A stretch of 64,000 nt of DNA from Achromobacter mucicolens. GTDB lineage: Bacteria > Pseudomonadota > Gammaproteobacteria > Burkholderiales > Burkholderiaceae_B. The stretch covers positions 1-64,000 of the forward strand of contig NZ_CADIJP010000016.1 of the NCBI RefSeq assembly GCF_902859725.1, written 5' to 3'. Position numbers and translations under genes: made by a program. Positions 34,541 through 43,574 of this stretch are shown here, in pieces (position 1 is the first letter of the stretch; each line of letters begins with the position of its first letter). The notes under the pieces are model-generated. The model searched no databases, was not told the DNA's origin, and was given only the letters and a program-made list of their open reading frames with translations.

Positions 34541-35947
34541 TTAAATCGCAGACAGCCGCTTGAGCACCGTTTCCTTGCCCAGCAGCGCCAGCACCGCATC
34601 CACCGCGGGCGTCTGCGTCTGGCCGGTGACGGCCACGCGCAGCGGGATGGCCAGTTGCGGCATCTTCAGGCCTCGGTCGGCCAGCACGCCCTTGATGAGC
34701 GCGGACAGCGCTTCGCGCGTCCATTCCGCATCCTGAGCGCGCTGCGCGAAATCGGCCAGCGCTTCGCGGGCGGGGGCGGTCAGGTGCTGCTCGGCCAGGT
34801 CGGCCGGCGCGCCCTTGAATTCGCCGCAGAACAGCATGGCGCCGTCGGCCAGCTGCTCCAGCGTTTCGGCGCGGTCCTTCAAGAGAGCCATGACGCCCGG
34901 CAGATCGATTTTTTCGGGGTAGCCGCCGCGGGCCGCGACGCGCGTGGCCACGCGCTCGGCCAGTTCGGCGTTGTCCATCTGCTTGATGTAGTGGGCGTTG
35001 ACCCAGTTCAGCTTCTTGGGATCCCACTGCGACGCGGACTTGGACAGGTGCTTGGTGTCGAACCAGGACACCAGCTGGTCGCGCGAGAAGAGTTCGTCGT
35101 CGCCGTGGCTCCAGCCCAGGCGGGCCAGGTAGTTGATCATGGCCTCGGGCAGGTAGCCCTCGTTGTCGTACTCCATGACGTTGACCGCGCCGTGGCGCTT
35201 GGACAGCTTTTCGCCGTCCGGGCCCAGGATCATCGGCACGTGGCCGTATTCGGGCAGCGTGGCGCCCAGCGCGCGCAGGATGTTGATCTGGCGGGGCGTG
35301 TTGTTGACGTGGTCATCGCCGCGCAGCACGTGCGTGATGCCCATGTCCCAGTCGTCGACCACGACGCAGAAGTTGTAGGTGGGCGTGCCGTCGGGACGCG
35401 CGATGATCAGGTCGTCGAGCTCGGTGTTGTCGAAGCTGATCGTGCCCTTGACCATGTCGTTCCAGGACGTCGCGCCGTCCTGGGGATTCTTGAAGCGCAC
35501 CACCGGCTTGCGGCCTTCGGGGATGGCGGGCAGCGTCTTGCCGGGTTCCGGGCGCCAGGTGCCGTCATAGCGCGGCTTGTCGCCGCGGGCCCGGGCGGCC
35601 TCGCGCATGGCTTCGACTTCCTCGGGCGAGCTGTAGCAGTGGTAGGCAGTGCCGGCGGCCAGCATCTGGGCCACGACTTCGCGGTACCGGTCCATGCGCT
35701 GCATCTGGTAGAACGGGCCCTCGTCCGGCTGCATGCCCAGCCATTCCATGCTGTCCAGGATGGCCTGCACGGCTTCCGGCGTGGACCGCTCGACGTCCGT
35801 GTCCTCGATGCGCAGCACGAAAGTGCCCTTGTGATGGCGCGCGAAGGCCCAGGAGAACAGCGCGGTGCGCGCGCCGCCCAAATGCAGGAAACCGGTGGGC
35901 GAAGGCGCGAAGCGGGTGCGAATGGGAGTAGAGGCGTTGGAAGTCAT
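34541..35947 (-). CDS. gltX: Glutamyl-tRNA synthetase
   Basis: 468-residue class I aminoacyl-tRNA synthetase. The HIGH-type motif is [14 protein letters not shown] near residue 13 and the KMSKS-type motif KLSKRHG near 245; the C-terminal anticodon-binding domain is complete. I set the start at ATG 35947 ([19 protein letters not shown]) rather than GTG 35977, because the family begins shortly before the FAPSPTG strand. It charges tRNA-Glu. Confidence 0.97.
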   Translation of the reverse strand: MTSNASTPIRTRFAPSPTGFLHLGGARTALFSWAFARHHKGTFVLRIEDTDVERSTPEAVQAILDSMEWLGMQPDEGPFYQMQRMDRYREVVAQMLAAGTAYHCYSSPEEVEAMREAARARGDKPRYDGTWRPEPGKTLPAIPEGRKPVVRFKNPQDGATSWNDMVKGTISFDNTELDDLIIARPDGTPTYNFCVVVDDWDMGITHVLRGDDHVNNTPRQINILRALGATLPEYGHVPMILGPDGEKLSKRHGAVNVMEYDNEGYLPEAMINYLARLGWSHGDDELFSRDQLVSWFDTKHLSKSASQWDPKKLNWVNAHYIKQMDNAELAERVATRVAARGGYPEKIDLPGVMALLKDRAETLEQLADGAMLFCGEFKGAPADLAEQHLTAPAREALADFAQRAQDAEWTREALSALIKGVLADRGLKMPQLAIPLRVAVTGQTQTPAVDAVLALLGKETVLKRLSAI

Positions 35948-36054
35948 AGGTGGCAGTGTTAGCGGCTGCGGCGCCACAAAGCGGCGTCGGGCAGTGTCCT
36001 CATCAAGCGGACAGCGGGCTTGTCTTGATACGATGAACGCTATTTTAGATTAGT

Positions 36055-38523
36055 GTGAACAGGCCCTGGCCCGACCTCCCCATGTTGAGACACGCTCTTG
36101 CGCCCATGTTCGAACCCGGCTCGCTGGTGATCGTGGCCGACCGGCCGCTACCCGCGGCAAGTTCCCTGTCTCCCGCCCTGAAGGCGAAGACCACGGTCGT
36201 CGCGGTCGAGCCCGGCGCGGCGCCCGCCCTGCCGGACAGGCTGGAAGGCCTGGCTGCGGGCGACCGCCCTGATCTGGCCCTGGTTTGCGTTTCGCCCGCC
36301 GTGCTGCCGGAAACCTTGCGCCGGCTGGCGCCGCTGTCGCCCCTCGCGGTCATCCTGCTGCCCCACGAACTGCCCGACCCGTACCCGCGCGGCACGCTGG
36401 CGCTGTGCCGCGCCTGGGCCGAGGAAAACCACTGCGAACTCCTCGGGCCGCGGTCTTTCGGCGCGCAGCGGCCGCACGCGGGCCTGAATTTCAGCCAGCA
36501 TCCGGTGCTGGCCCGCGCCGGCCGCGTGGCGCTGGTGGCGCAGTCGCGCTCGATCATGGCCGCCGTCATGGATTGGGCCGAGGACGTGCACATCGGCTTT
36601 TCCACCGCCGTGTCGCTGGGCGACGAGGCCGTCGTGGGCCTGCCCAAGCTGCTGGACTACCTGGCCAGCGATCCGCGCACGGACAGCATCGTCCTCTATC
36701 TTGAAGACGTCGGACCCGCGCGCGAATTCATGAGCACGTTGCGGGCCGCGGCCAGCATCAAGCCGGTCATCGTGCTCAAGGCAGGGCGCTCGGATGCCGA
36801 CAGCAGCGATGCCATCTTCGACGCGGCCCTGCGCCGGGCCGGCGCCGTGCGCGTGCGCTACTTCGTGCAGCTGTTCTCGGCCGTGAAGGTGCTGGGCTAC
36901 ACGCGCCGCCCCAAGGGCCGCCGCGTTGCACTGATCTCCAACGGCAGCGGGCCTCCGCAGCTTGCCATGGACCTCATCGGCCCGGATGCCGCCGTGCTGC
37001 GCGCGGACCTCGCGCCCGCCACGCAGCGCGCGCTGGCCGACATGCTGGAGCCGGATGCCGCCATCGCCAACCCCGTCATCACCTACCTGCCCATGACGCC
37101 CGAGCGCATTCGCGCCATGCTCGACGTTGTCCTGGACGACACCGGCGTCGACGGCGTGCTGGTGCTGCTGGCGCCCGACGCCCTGGCCGACATGCCCGCC
37201 GTCGCGCGCGAGCTGGCGCAGATTGCCCCGTCGGCCAAGAAGCCGGTGGTGACCTGTTTCATGGGCGATGCGGGCATGCGGCCCCTGCGGCGCATGCTGG
37301 ACGATGCTGGCACGTCGGCATTCCGTACGCCTGAATCGGCCGCCGATGCCTTCGGCGTGCTGGCCTCGCACCACTACAACCAGCAGCTGCTGCTGCAGAC
37401 GCAGCCGCCCGAACCCGCGAGCCACGTGCCCGACCTGACGGCCGCCCGCGAGATCCTTGCGCGGGTGCGCGCCGAATGCCGGCGCGAGCTGAACACGTCC
37501 GAAATCCGCACACTGCTGGCGCTCTTCTACGTGCCGCTCAGCGAATTCTCTGCCGATGCGGCGCGCGGCGAAGCGGAATCCCGCCCGATGGCGATCCGGG
37601 TGCGGCGCGATCCGAAGTTCGGCCCCGTCATCCGGTTTGGCGCGGGCGGGCCGGACGCGGTGCTGTCGCTGGCCGATCGCGGCATGGACCTGCCGCCGCT
37701 CAACGGCTACCTGGCGCGCCAGCTCATCGAGCGCAGCCGGCTGTGGCGCCGCGTGCTGGCGCCGCGGGTCGGCCACATGGCCGCCGAGGCGCTGCAGCAG
37801 GCGCTGGTGCTGGTGTCCGAGCTGGTGTCGGAGCTTCCCGATATCGAAACGCTCGACATCGATCCGCTCTACGCAGGCGAAACCCACCTGCGCGCGGGCG
37901 GCCTGCGCATGACGCTGACCGAGACGCCCGGCTGCGCGTCGCCGCAGACCACCGGCTATCCGCACATGGCGATCCACCCGTATCCAGCCCGGCTGGTGCA
38001 GGTGCGCCGTTTTGCCGACGGCATTCCGTGGGTGCTGCGCCCGATTCGCCCCGAAGACGGCGAGGCGTTGCAGGAATTCATCCGCGGCCTGTCGGAGCGC
38101 TCGCGCTACATGCGGTTCGTGTCGATGATGCGCGAACTCACGCCGCGCATGGTGTCGCGCTACACCCAGGTGGACTATCACCGCGAACTGGCGCTGGTGG
38201 CGGCAACGCAGGTGCCCAATCCCGCCAATCGCGGCCATCCGCGCGAGGTGCTGGTGGGCTTTGCGCATTACCTGCGCAATCCCGATGGCCGGGGCGCGGA
38301 ATACGCGCTGGTGATCGGCGACGACTGGCAGCGGCGCGGGTTGGGGCGTCAGCTCATGACGGCGCTGATCGACGCCGCGCGCGAGCAGGGGCTGGAATAC
38401 ATCGACGGCCTGGTGCTGTCGACGAACCGGCCCATGCTGGCGCTGATGACCAGCCTGGGCTTTACCAACGATCCCGACCCCGAAGACCCGACCATGCGCC
38501 GGGTCTGGCTGAATCTGGCCTGA
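36055..38523 (+). CDS. PatZ/YfiQ-like protein acetyltransferase (ACS-like + GNAT)
   Basis: 822 residues. Residues about 10-470 resemble the alpha part of NDP-forming acyl-CoA synthetases (CoA-binding domain, then two succinyl-CoA-ligase-like flavodoxin domains with ISNGSGPPQLAMD). About 480-640 is a shortened ATP-grasp-like segment, and 660-822 a GNAT domain with the acetyl-CoA loop QRRGLGRQ. The synthetase part lacks the catalytic SHTG histidine: GRSDADSSDAIFD runs where it should be. This suits a regulatory acetyltransferase of the PatZ type, which acetylates acetyl-CoA synthetase and other lysines. It is divergent from gltX. Confidence 0.87.
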   Translation: MNRPWPDLPMLRHALAPMFEPGSLVIVADRPLPAASSLSPALKAKTTVVAVEPGAAPALPDRLEGLAAGDRPDLALVCVSPAVLPETLRRLAPLSPLAVILLPHELPDPYPRGTLALCRAWAEENHCELLGPRSFGAQRPHAGLNFSQHPVLARAGRVALVAQSRSIMAAVMDWAEDVHIGFSTAVSLGDEAVVGLPKLLDYLASDPRTDSIVLYLEDVGPAREFMSTLRAAASIKPVIVLKAGRSDADSSDAIFDAALRRAGAVRVRYFVQLFSAVKVLGYTRRPKGRRVALISNGSGPPQLAMDLIGPDAAVLRADLAPATQRALADMLEPDAAIANPVITYLPMTPERIRAMLDVVLDDTGVDGVLVLLAPDALADMPAVARELAQIAPSAKKPVVTCFMGDAGMRPLRRMLDDAGTSAFRTPESAADAFGVLASHHYNQQLLLQTQPPEPASHVPDLTAAREILARVRAECRRELNTSEIRTLLALFYVPLSEFSADAARGEAESRPMAIRVRRDPKFGPVIRFGAGGPDAVLSLADRGMDLPPLNGYLARQLIERSRLWRRVLAPRVGHMAAEALQQALVLVSELVSELPDIETLDIDPLYAGETHLRAGGLRMTLTETPGCASPQTTGYPHMAIHPYPARLVQVRRFADGIPWVLRPIRPEDGEALQEFIRGLSERSRYMRFVSMMRELTPRMVSRYTQVDYHRELALVAATQVPNPANRGHPREVLVGFAHYLRNPDGRGAEYALVIGDDWQRRGLGRQLMTALIDAAREQGLEYIDGLVLSTNRPMLALMTSLGFTNDPDPEDPTMRRVWLNLA

Positions 38524-38545
38524 GGCCCGGCGCCGCAGGAACGGT

Positions 38546-39238
38546 TCAGGCGGTCTTGCGGGACGGCTGCGCGGGCGTCAACCGCGCGGCCGCCTCGTCC
38601 ACAGACAGCACGTCGCCAAAGAACAGCATCCACCCGTGCAGGGCGTTCTCGTGCTCGGCCGGCGTCACGGCGGCCAGCGCGTCGTCCACCATGATGGTCC
38701 GGAAGTCCCGCATCATCGCGTCGCGCGCGGTGGATTCGCAGCACACGTTGGTGACCGTGCCGGCGATCAGCAGCGTGTCCACGCCCAGGCCGCGCAGCAG
38801 CGGCTCCAGCTCCGACGAGCCCGGGGCCATCGCACTATAGAAGCGCTTGACGACCCGCAGGTCGCTGGCCTGCGCATGCAGGTCCGGATGCAGCGCAAAG
38901 CCGGGCGAGTCGCGGCGCAGCGTCTCCAGGCGGCGGGCGCTGCGCTCGGGCGTCAGCATCACGCCGTGGTGATGCGACCAGAACACATCCGCGTTGTCCG
39001 AGGCCGTCTGCACCCACACCACCACGCCGCCCGCGTCGCGCACCGCACTGCAAAGGCGGTTGATGGGGCCGATGATTTCCCGCGCCGGGGCGCATTCGCC
39101 CTGGTAGCCGGGCAGCAGGAAATACTGCTGCATGTCGATCACGACCACCGCCGTGCGCGCGGCCGGCAGCTCGTCATACGGATGCAGGCAGCCCTGGCGG
39201 GCCACGACGCGATCCTTCACCCATTGGGGGAATTGCAT
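38546..39238 (-). CDS. RutB-like isochorismatase-family cysteine hydrolase
   Basis: 230 residues. The catalytic triad is in place: Asp35 (VVIDMQQ), Lys131 (VVKRFYSA) and Cys166 (TVTNVCCEST). The spacing and the KRFYSA and TNVC.EST.RDA motifs resemble ureidoacrylate amidohydrolase RutB and N-carbamoyl amidases more than isochorismatase. It probably hydrolyses an amide or ureido compound. It begins nine bases after the ABC permease gene, the last of a four-gene operon, which suggests that the imported substrate or its product is cleaved here. The exact substrate is unknown. Confidence 0.88.
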   Translation of the reverse strand: MQFPQWVKDRVVARQGCLHPYDELPAARTAVVVIDMQQYFLLPGYQGECAPAREIIGPINRLCSAVRDAGGVVVWVQTASDNADVFWSHHHGVMLTPERSARRLETLRRDSPGFALHPDLHAQASDLRVVKRFYSAMAPGSSELEPLLRGLGVDTLLIAGTVTNVCCESTARDAMMRDFRTIMVDDALAAVTPAEHENALHGWMLFFGDVLSVDEAAARLTPAQPSRKTA

Positions 39239-39247
39239 GCTGCCTCC

Positions 39248-40084
39248 TTAGCCGTAGCGCCGCGCCACGGCGGACTCGACACGGTAGATGATGAGGTACA
39301 TGACGCTGGAGATCAGCGCCAGCATCACGATGGCGGTCATGACGATGTTCAGCTTGAACACCTGGCTGCCGTTCATGATGAGAAAGCCCAGCCCCGAATC
39401 CGCCGACTGGAATTCGCCCACGATGACACCCACCAGCGCAAGACCGATGTTCATCTTCACCGCCGCGATCAGCGTCGGCACGCTGCCCGGCAGCACGACC
39501 TTGGTCAGCACCTGCCAGCGGCTGGCGCCAAAGGTGTGGGCAAGTTTGACCTTGTTCAGGTCGATGCCGCGGAACCCCGCATACACCACCATGATGGTCA
39601 CGAACACCGCAATGGCGACCGCCATGCCGTACACCGCATAGTCTGACCCCAGCCACAGGTAGAAGATGGGCACGAACGCGATCTTGGGCATGGCGTTTGC
39701 CACCACCAGGAAGGGGTCGAGCACCTTGTAGAGAAACTCGGACCACCACAGCGCGGCCGCCACCACGATCCCGATGACCATGCTCAGCACAAAGCCCACC
39801 AGCGTGGCCGACAGCGTCGTCATGATGTGCTTGCCCAGGCTGCCGTGGTTCCACAGTTCGATGAAGGTGGGCCACAGCGCGCTGGGATAGCTGGTGAGCA
39901 GCGGATTCACGATGTGCATGCGCGGCAGGATTTCCCATGCGCATAAGAAAACGACCAGGAGCAGCGCCTGGGCCACACGGATGTTTCGGCGGCGCGCGCG
40001 GTCGCGGCGCAGGTAGTTCAGGTACTTTTCGCTGGGGCCGGGCACGGCGCGCAGCGGGACGGTATTGGCAATCGGCGCGTTCAT
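39248..40084 (-). CDS. ABC transporter permease, SsuC/TauC-like
   Basis: 278 residues with about six membrane segments. The cytoplasmic EAA-type loop for ATPase docking reads AHTFGASRWQVLTKVVLPGSVP (about 184-205). The class imports sulfonates, taurine, nitrate, pyrimidines or other small molecules. Its partners are the ATPase three bases upstream and the binding protein beyond. Confidence 0.93.
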   Translation of the reverse strand: MNAPIANTVPLRAVPGPSEKYLNYLRRDRARRRNIRVAQALLLVVFLCAWEILPRMHIVNPLLTSYPSALWPTFIELWNHGSLGKHIMTTLSATLVGFVLSMVIGIVVAAALWWSEFLYKVLDPFLVVANAMPKIAFVPIFYLWLGSDYAVYGMAVAIAVFVTIMVVYAGFRGIDLNKVKLAHTFGASRWQVLTKVVLPGSVPTLIAAVKMNIGLALVGVIVGEFQSADSGLGFLIMNGSQVFKLNIVMTAIVMLALISSVMYLIIYRVESAVARRYG

Positions 40085-40087
40085 GGT

Positions 40088-40906
40088 TCAGCCCTCCACA
40101 TGGACGTCCAGCTCGTCCCAGAGCTGTTTGAAGTAGGTGTTGAATTCCGGCCGCGAGCGCGCCTGGAACGGGGTGGGGCGGACCTGGCCGTCGCCGTAAT
40201 GGATGCGGTACTGGCTCTTGAGCCGCCCGGGCCGGCGCGACAGCACGATCACGCGATCGGTCATGGCGATGGCTTCGCCGATGTCGTGCGTCACCAGCAC
40301 CACGGTCTTGCCTTCGCGGCGCAGGATGTCCACGACCTCGTCGGAGATGGCCAGCCGGGTCTGCGAGTCCAGCGCCGAGAACGGCTCGTCCAAGAGAATC
40401 ACGTCGGGCTCGGTGACCAGCGTGCGCGCCAGCGCCGCGCGCTGGCGCATCCCGCCCGAGAGCTGCCGCGGCGTGTGCGACAGGAACGCGCCCAGCCCGC
40501 ATTTTTCAAGCAGATGCACCGCGCGCGCCTCGCTGCGCGCATCGCGCCGCCCCTGAATCTCGGCGCCCAGCATCACGTTGTCCAGGATGGTGCGCCACTC
40601 GAACAGGTAGTCCTGCTGCAGCATGTAGCCGATGCGGGCGTTCGGCTTGGTCACCGCCTGTCCGTCGACCAGCACCGCGCCCGAGGTCGGGGGAATCAGG
40701 CCCGCGATCAGCGACAGCAGGGTGCTCTTGCCACAGCCGCTTTGGCCGATCAGGCTGACGAACTCGCCCGGCGCCAGGCTGAACGACACGTTGGACAGCG
40801 CTTCGGTCTCGCCTTCCGGCGTGAAGTACGACAGACAGACGTCGCGCAGTTCGATCTTGGCCGTGGCGGGCGCCGGCTTGAGGTTGTGGATGGCGGCTCC
40901 CATCAT
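40088..40906 (-). CDS. ABC transporter ATP-binding protein
   Basis: 272 residues. Walker [10 protein letters not shown] (about 54-62), signature LSGGMRQR (about 154-161), Walker B VILLDEP and the switch histidine in [10 protein letters not shown] are all intact. It powers the adjacent permease. Its ATG overlaps the stop of the binding-protein gene (ATGA), showing tight coupling. Confidence 0.95.
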   Translation of the reverse strand: MMGAAIHNLKPAPATAKIELRDVCLSYFTPEGETEALSNVSFSLAPGEFVSLIGQSGCGKSTLLSLIAGLIPPTSGAVLVDGQAVTKPNARIGYMLQQDYLFEWRTILDNVMLGAEIQGRRDARSEARAVHLLEKCGLGAFLSHTPRQLSGGMRQRAALARTLVTEPDVILLDEPFSALDSQTRLAISDEVVDILRREGKTVVLVTHDIGEAIAMTDRVIVLSRRPGRLKSQYRIHYGDGQVRPTPFQARSRPEFNTYFKQLWDELDVHVEG

Positions 40907-41907
40907 TGGGCCTTCTTGGCAAAGTCGGCGATCACCACGTCCTCGTACTTCACGCGTGCGCTGTCCTTCATGACCGCGCTGGCGATCAGCATGTCCTGAA
41001 GCTGCGTCATCGCCTGCGCCGTCACGAGCGGCGTGGTCTTCCAGATCTGATATTGCTTGTAGCGCTCGATCGCCTCAGTCACCGCCGCCTGATCCATGCC
41101 GGGAAAGAAGGTCATGATCTGCGGGGCCAGCGTGGCCGCGGGCGTGTCCTTCACATACTTCTCGGCGCGCGCCACCACGTCGGTCCAGGCCTGGATGACC
41201 TTGGGGTTGTCGCGGATGTATTTATCGGTGGCGGTGAACACCGTGTAGTCCACCTGGCCCACTTCATGTCCCACAGACGCGACGATGTGCCCCTTGCCGT
41301 TGCGCACCAGCTCGCCCGCCTCGGGCTCCAGGAAAATGCCGTATTCGCCCTGGCCCGCCATCCAGGCGCCGGCGCGCGCGGGGATGCCGATGTTGTTGAG
41401 CAGCTCCACGTCCTTCTGCGGATCCAGGCCATGTTTGCGCAGCGCGGTTTCCAGGAACACGATGGGATTCGATCCGGGGCGAAAGCCGATGACCTCCTTG
41501 CCCTTGAGCATGGACCAGTCGAACTTGTCGATCGGCTTGCGCGCCAGCAGGAAGAAGCCGTCGGTGGCGGTCAGGCCGGCGAAGATCTTCGGTTTGACCG
41601 GCGATTCGCTGTTCTGCACATAGATGGACGCTTCTGGCCCGATCAGCACGATGTCCGCGCTGCCCGACAACAGGGCGGTCATGCCCTTGTCGGTGCCTTG
41701 CGACGTCTTCATGGACACGTCCAGGCCGGCGTCCTTGAAGTAGCCCTGCGACAGCGCGACGTACTTGGGCACGTACAGGATGGATCGCACCACCTCTTCG
41801 TATCGCACCTTCACGGGGGGATTCAGGGCTTCGGCCTGAGCGGCCAAAGGGGCAAGCAGCGCGAGCAGCGCCGCGCCTGCCAGGCGGGGCAAGGGCGAGG
41901 TCTTCAC
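40903..41907 (-). CDS. ABC transporter substrate-binding protein, NMT1/SsuA-like
   Basis: 334 residues. The start is GTG 41907 (VKTSPLPRLAGAALLALLAPLAAQA), eight bases after AGGAG, giving a normal signal peptide; the longer frame to 42045 adds an implausible cysteine-rich leader. The mature part contains KVRYEEVVRSILYVPKYVALSQGYF, typical of NMT1/THI5-like binding proteins for sulfonates, pyrimidines or related ligands. It is first in the operon. Two palindromes lie 116-240 bp upstream. Confidence 0.92.
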   Translation of the reverse strand: MKTSPLPRLAGAALLALLAPLAAQAEALNPPVKVRYEEVVRSILYVPKYVALSQGYFKDAGLDVSMKTSQGTDKGMTALLSGSADIVLIGPEASIYVQNSESPVKPKIFAGLTATDGFFLLARKPIDKFDWSMLKGKEVIGFRPGSNPIVFLETALRKHGLDPQKDVELLNNIGIPARAGAWMAGQGEYGIFLEPEAGELVRNGKGHIVASVGHEVGQVDYTVFTATDKYIRDNPKVIQAWTDVVARAEKYVKDTPAATLAPQIMTFFPGMDQAAVTEAIERYKQYQIWKTTPLVTAQAMTQLQDMLIASAVMKDSARVKYEDVVIADFAKKAQ

Positions 41908-42022
41908 GGGACTTTCTCCTGCGTCTTGAATGCCACGCCGACAATCGGCGCAACACGGCCAATGGGATGGATCGACTGCAACAACAGGGAAGCCCGAACA
42001 GTGCACGCCCGGGCCGGTGAGG

Positions 42023-42051
42023 CTTGGATCGAATACTATATTCAAGACAAG
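42023..42051. promoter_or_regulatory. Nested palindrome CTTG-N4-GAATA-N3-TATTC-N4-CAAG
   Basis: Both the inner arms (GAATA/TATTC) and the outer arms (CTTG/CAAG) are perfectly symmetric about the same centre (42037). It lies 116 bp before the GTG start of the binding-protein gene and is a good candidate operator. Confidence 0.6.
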
Positions 42052-42135
42052 CGGGCGACAAGCTTTTTGCGATTGGCGTTTTTCTCTATGGACGTGCGTC
42101 GCCGCTGCCCCGAAAATTCGAGGCTGGAATACCAG

Positions 42136-42147
42136 TTGGTATACAAA
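42136..42147. promoter_or_regulatory. GTATAC-centred palindrome, GntR-like
   Basis: TTGGTATACAAA, symmetric at 10 of 12 positions. GntR-family regulators often bind TNGTATACNA-type sites; no GntR gene is nearby. Confidence 0.4.
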
Positions 42148-42272
42148 ATTAGATTTCGAACCGCTGAGGCGGGCTCATTCCATCGTAGGCGGGGAAGCGA
42201 TTGGCGCCCATCGGCCTGGGACACGGGCCGCGCGCGGCGCCGCCCGTCATCGTCCCTAGGCTGAGTGTCGCA

Positions 42273-42947
42273 TCACACCAGGACTTCGTTCAGGAAGGTC
42301 GAAATGTCGGCCACTTCCTCGGCGCAAACCGAGTGCGGCATCGGGTACGTGTGCCAGCGCACGTCGTAACCCAGCCGCTTGAGTTCGGCCAAAGACGCTT
42401 CGGCACGCGCCAGCGACACGACCGGGTCGTACTGGCCGTGGGCCATGAAGATGGGCGTGGCGTCGTTGGCGGGCTGACGCTCGGCCTCGACGCTGTCCAC
42501 CAGCGGCAGATAACCCGACAACACCATCATGCCCGCCAGCTTTTCGTGCAGCCGCAGGCCGGTGTGCAGCGTCATGGCGCTGCCCTGTGAAAAACCCGCC
42601 AGCACGATGTTGGACGTGGGAATGCCACGCGCGTTTTCGCGCTTGATCAGCTTGTGGATGGCCGCTTCCGAGGCGCGGATGCCGCGGCCGTCTTCCACCC
42701 GCACCAGGTCCATCACCAGAATGTCGTACCAGGACCGCATCGCCATGCCGTTGTTGATCGTCACGCGCTGCACGGGCGCGTTCGGGAACACAAAGCGCAC
42801 GCCGAGTCCGGCGGGCAACTGCAGCTCCGGCACGATGGGCGCGAAATCGTTGCCGTCGGCGCCCAGTCCGTGCAGCCAGATCACGGCGTGCGTGGGATTG
42901 GGGGCGGTTTCGATCTCGATGCAGTCGAGCAGGTCGGTTGCGGTCAT
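42273..42947 (-). CDS. Carboxylesterase / phospholipase-like alpha/beta-hydrolase
   Basis: 224 residues. It has LHGLGADGNDF (25-35, oxyanion), FPNAPVQRVTINNG, nucleophile Ser120 in AGFSQGSAMT, an Asp in GQYDPVV and His near the C-terminus in PMPHSV. This matches the small bacterial carboxylesterases related to acyl-protein thioesterase. It is 17 bp downstream of the darP gene on the same strand, and upstream of the ABC operon. Confidence 0.9.
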   Translation of the reverse strand: MTATDLLDCIEIETAPNPTHAVIWLHGLGADGNDFAPIVPELQLPAGLGVRFVFPNAPVQRVTINNGMAMRSWYDILVMDLVRVEDGRGIRASEAAIHKLIKRENARGIPTSNIVLAGFSQGSAMTLHTGLRLHEKLAGMMVLSGYLPLVDSVEAERQPANDATPIFMAHGQYDPVVSLARAEASLAELKRLGYDVRWHTYPMPHSVCAEEVADISTFLNEVLV

Positions 42948-42964
42948 GGATGGGCGGTAGGCAA

Positions 42965-43516
42965 TTAAAGGGTGAGCGTCTTGAGGGCCTGGAACAGCGC
43001 GCGGTAGTGTTTCTTTTGCGGCTCCTGGCCCTGCAGCAGCGAGGCGTTGGCCAGCTTTTCCTTGCGGGCGGCCCGGATCAGCGTGCGCAGTTGCTGCACG
43101 TCGGCCTGCGGATTGTTGTTCAGCAGGCGCGTGAACGCGTCGTCGTCATCGAGCAGCCGGTCGCGTAGCGTTTCCAGCCGGTGCATGGCGGCCGTTTCCT
43201 CGCGGGAGCCGTTCTCCCAGACGTCGAGCTGCTTGCGAATGACGTCGGCCGGCGCGTCGCGCATCAGCTTGCCGACGAAGTGGACCTGGCGCCGCAGGCC
43301 TTCGCGGCCGGTGGTGCGCTGCGCCATACGGATCGCTTCGTACAGGCGCTCTTCGAGCGGCAGTTGCTTCAGACGTTCGGGCGACAGCGCGATCAATTGC
43401 TTGCCCAGGTCCAACAGGGCGTGCATTTCACGCTTGACCTGGGACTTGCTGGGACGGTCGTAGCCGTTCTCGTCGTAACCGTCGTCGACGGAATCTTCTT
43501 GGGGATGGGAATTCAT
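42965..43516 (-). CDS. darP: Ribosome-associated protein DarP (YjgA, DUF615)
   Basis: 183 residues, highly charged and helical, with the family pattern [17 protein letters not shown] near 22, [11 protein letters not shown] and [12 protein letters not shown]. The protein acts in late assembly of the 50S ribosomal subunit. Its position divergent from pmbA is conserved in many Proteobacteria. The first ~20 residues are acidic. Confidence 0.93.
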   Translation of the reverse strand: MNSHPQEDSVDDGYDENGYDRPSKSQVKREMHALLDLGKQLIALSPERLKQLPLEERLYEAIRMAQRTTGREGLRRQVHFVGKLMRDAPADVIRKQLDVWENGSREETAAMHRLETLRDRLLDDDDAFTRLLNNNPQADVQQLRTLIRAARKEKLANASLLQGQEPQKKHYRALFQALKTLTL

Positions 43517-43574
43517 GGAAAACTGCGCAATGACAGACTTGGCTATGATAACCGTCTCTGCAAATTGGACTGCA

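Larger units (their letters stand above)
41908..42272. other. Upstream region of the ABC/cysteine-hydrolase operon
   Basis: 365 bp, no gene. It is noticeably A/T-rich in the middle (42030-42160) and contains two palindromic sites that look like operators. Confidence 0.6.
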
